DNA from: PSRF01 sp051000815
Lineage (GTDB): Bacteria; Acidobacteriota; Blastocatellia; Pyrinomonadales; Pyrinomonadaceae
DNA length: 64,000 nt
NCBI GenBank assembly: GCA_051000815.1
Contig: JBPCNX010000029.1
Span: forward strand, 1 to 64,000
Direction of reading: 5' to 3'
The notes below the pieces were generated by a model. The model saw nothing but the letters and a program-made list of their open reading frames with translations, was not told the origin of the DNA and searched no databases. Of this stretch, positions 62,476-64,000 are shown one piece after another. The stretch's first letter is position 1; each line of letters starts with the position of its first letter. The position numbers and the translations under genes are program-made.

Positions 62476-62979
62476 TTACTTAATCCTCGTTCGCGTACTA
62501 TACGCGCTACAGGCAAACGCGACGAGAGCCGCAATCATAGCAATACCCAGGGCCTTCACGGAATTACTGTGCAGACTATTGAACGAAAGGCGGCGGGGAT
62601 CGCTGGAAGATATTTGGTCGATGGGCACTGCCAGGGCCAAACGCAACGCGCGCAGTTTTGCCGCGATCACCCAATGCCCGACGCCCGTGGCGGCCAACAT
62701 GACGAGCAGAGAAATTACCTCCGCCAGGAAAGCGCGTGAACGGTACTTTCGACGGTTAAAGAAAACGGACAACAATAAAAGCAAACTGATAATGACACCA
62801 CTGACGTTTACCGCCGAGAGGGCCGGGTTCACCACCGCTCCGGCGATCTCGTTGGCGTTAAAGAGATGATAAGAGCGTAGGACCGCAAACGCTCCGGGCG
62901 CAACAATCGCACTGAAGAAAAGCGCGGCGCCGAGCCACATGGCGATTAAGAGTATTCGCAGGTTCGTAATGATCGTCAC
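62476..62979 (-). CDS. DUF4149-like membrane protein
   Basis: This is a 167-residue protein with four likely membrane helices (LRILLIAMWLGAALFFSAIV, VNVSGVIISLLLLLSVFF, FLAEVISLLVMLAATGVGH, GIAMIAALVAFACSAY). The plan and GAALFFSAIVAPGAF resemble DUF4149. The function is unknown. It starts at ATG 62979. Confidence 0.75.
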   Translation of the reverse strand: MTIITNLRILLIAMWLGAALFFSAIVAPGAFAVLRSYHLFNANEIAGAVVNPALSAVNVSGVIISLLLLLSVFFNRRKYRSRAFLAEVISLLVMLAATGVGHWVIAAKLRALRLALAVPIDQISSSDPRRLSFNSLHSNSVKALGIAMIAALVAFACSAYSTRTRIK

Positions 62980-63010
62980 GATGGCAGTACCTGTGTTGGT
63001 ATCCAGCTTC

Positions 63011-63466
63011 TCAATCGAACCGCGTAACTTCGTCCAGTAATATGATCTTGGGCGGGGTAATCTCCGGAGGAGTTAACTCTCTTGGGTCGGCAACGTCCTC
63101 GAGCCACGATAGAGCGCTGATCAGTTGAGCCTGATAGTCTTCAAGGTCAAGAGACATGAAAACCTTTGTGCCGAGACGCGCAAATTTCTCCCTCGCCATC
63201 TGGTGCATTCTGCGCGCAGCACCGGGTCGCCCAATCTCCAGGTGATGGAAAGCCACCGCCGATTGAATCATTGCCTGAAGAAAGAGTTTCTCCTTTGGTC
63301 CGACCTCGCCCATCCAGCGCTCTTCCCAGACATCATGTGCCGCGTGAAATTCACCTGCATTGTAGAGATCGATTCCCGCGATGTACTCGATGGGATAAGC
63401 GGCGATGTGCGCGTCAGTATACGCCGAGACCACACTACCGGGTTCTTGCGGGATACGTATGGTCAT
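63011..63466 (-). CDS. DUF309 domain-containing protein
   Basis: The 151-residue product has the DUF309 core GIDLYNAGEFHAAHDVWEERWMG near 30-52, then LFLQAMIQSAVAFHHLEIGRPGAARRM. Conserved histidines suggest metal binding, but the activity is unknown. The ATG at 63466 overlaps the upstream stop by four bases, so translation is coupled. Confidence 0.92.
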   Translation of the reverse strand: MTIRIPQEPGSVVSAYTDAHIAAYPIEYIAGIDLYNAGEFHAAHDVWEERWMGEVGPKEKLFLQAMIQSAVAFHHLEIGRPGAARRMHQMAREKFARLGTKVFMSLDLEDYQAQLISALSWLEDVADPRELTPPEITPPKIILLDEVTRFD

Positions 63467-63711
63467 TGGCGTCTCGACCAGATGACATAAATAAAGCTGC
63501 CAAGTGTCGCGAACAGCACGCAAACTGCGATCGGAATGGCGTGCGGCTTCAGGAGGACCGTCGTGAGGGGTGGTGACCCTGGATAGAATTCCTCAGCTAG
63601 CCGGACCGCGTCGCGTTTTTGCTGAATTTCAATACAGATTTGCAGCGCGATCCCGATGAGTAAACCGTACAGGCCTCCACCCACCGTTGTGTGCCACAAA
63701 CGCGCCTTCAT
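63463..63711 (-). CDS. Small membrane protein of unknown function
   Basis: This 82-residue product has two membrane helices (GGLYGLLIGIALQICIEI near 12-29 and PIAVCVLFATLGSFIYVIW near 60-78) around a charged loop. No family is recognised. Both ends overlap the neighbouring genes by four bases. Confidence 0.7.
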   Translation of the reverse strand: MKARLWHTTVGGGLYGLLIGIALQICIEIQQKRDAVRLAEEFYPGSPPLTTVLLKPHAIPIAVCVLFATLGSFIYVIWSRRQ

Positions 63712-64000
63712 AGTCTTTTAAGCTTCCTCTCACTCGTTAACCGCGTCCCGATCACCTTCGCGGCAGTCGATCCGGATCCGGCCGCGCCAATGATAGTAGG
63801 CGCCAGGGGACTGGAAATGTCACCGACGGCAAACACGTTTGTGATGTTCGTTTCTAGTTGGCTCGTGACGACGATGTAGCCCTTCCCGTCCAGTAGTAGT
63901 TGATCGCGAAATAGATCCGAATTCGGCTCGACTCCGATGCGAATCAGGACACCTTTGACCGCCATCTGGAAGGGCTTTATCGCCTCTTTCCTCTGGATCT
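63708..64000 (-). CDS. Thioredoxin-reductase-like FAD oxidoreductase, C-terminal part
   Basis: Only the C-terminal 97 or so residues are in the window. They carry the family signature: IRIGVEPNSDLFRDQL, GYIVVTSQLETNITNVFAVGDI, and a helix with STAAKVIGTRLTSER. The VFAVGDI motif is the second FAD-binding segment. It continues past the window edge. Its stop overlaps the next gene by four bases, so it heads a coupled group with the small membrane protein and DUF309. Confidence 0.85.
   Translation of the reverse strand, partial: IQRKEAIKPFQMAVKGVLIRIGVEPNSDLFRDQLLLDGKGYIVVTSQLETNITNVFAVGDISSPLAPTIIGAAGSGSTAAKVIGTRLTSERKLKRL

Overview
The window looks like chromosome of an Acidobacteriota member, most likely class Blastocatellia (Pyrinomonadales-like). 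The clues are an Oar-type carboxypeptidase-regulatory/TonB-barrel protein, two VWFA-related secreted proteins of the acidobacterial type, a Ser/Thr kinase with TolB-like and TPR modules, Calx-beta/DUF4214 and SBBP-repeat remnants, very long PAS-rich hybrid histidine kinases and moderate GC. This is inference from gene families; there is no rRNA in the window.

Layout. 1-1522 is debris: a truncated group II intron reverse transcriptase abutting an SBBP-repeat fragment, then a 5'-truncated and frameshifted Calx-beta/DUF4214 gene. 1572-9360 holds a lone receiver protein, alanine dehydrogenase, a frameshifted four-helix-bundle (S23-type) gene, an aldehyde dehydrogenase, HtrA, a zinc-type dehydrogenase and a cytochrome c pair. 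9547-17161 is a loose purine locus (purF, purM, purN) with a metallo-beta-lactamase-fold protein and a 1011-residue phosphoesterase/membrane fusion interleaved. 17255-25120 carries proC, tyrS, a SnoaL-like protein, an RDD protein, an S41 protease, a trypsin-like protease and a thiolase. 25636-28830 is the large outer-membrane Oar-like protein. 28921-32523 is the NAD operon nadC-nadA-nadB. 32671-37841 has a PAS histidine kinase, stress proteins (CsbD, GS17M-like), a glycosyltransferase and a three-gene set (coiled coil, DinB, PCD). 38075-42670 is a serine locus (DUF1015, serA, SDR, serC), followed by rluD, a Ser/Thr kinase with TPRs, two VWA proteins, a 1713-residue hybrid kinase and a KASIII/type III PKS-like enzyme. 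55950-60500 is an accessory block with a SWIM-finger transposase, a membrane protein overlapping it, a serine-type tRNA, a winged-helix protein and a DUF3800 protein, bounded by repeated motifs. 60512-64000 holds an SMP-30-like protein, a GrdB-like reductase, small membrane proteins, DUF309 and the end of a thioredoxin-reductase-like gene.

Two observations stand out. First, many intergenic spaces are filled by degenerate arrays with a strict 7-nucleotide period. Each array has its own heptamer, most are paired with a reverse-complement array nearby, and several run in register from the stop codon of one gene to the start codon of the next (purM, serA, tyrS, and the htrA/aldehyde dehydrogenase gap). 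Second, the accessory block carries a fully foldable serine-type tRNA (long variable arm, G73) whose anticodon reads CCA, the tryptophan anticodon, one base from tRNA-Ser(CGA).
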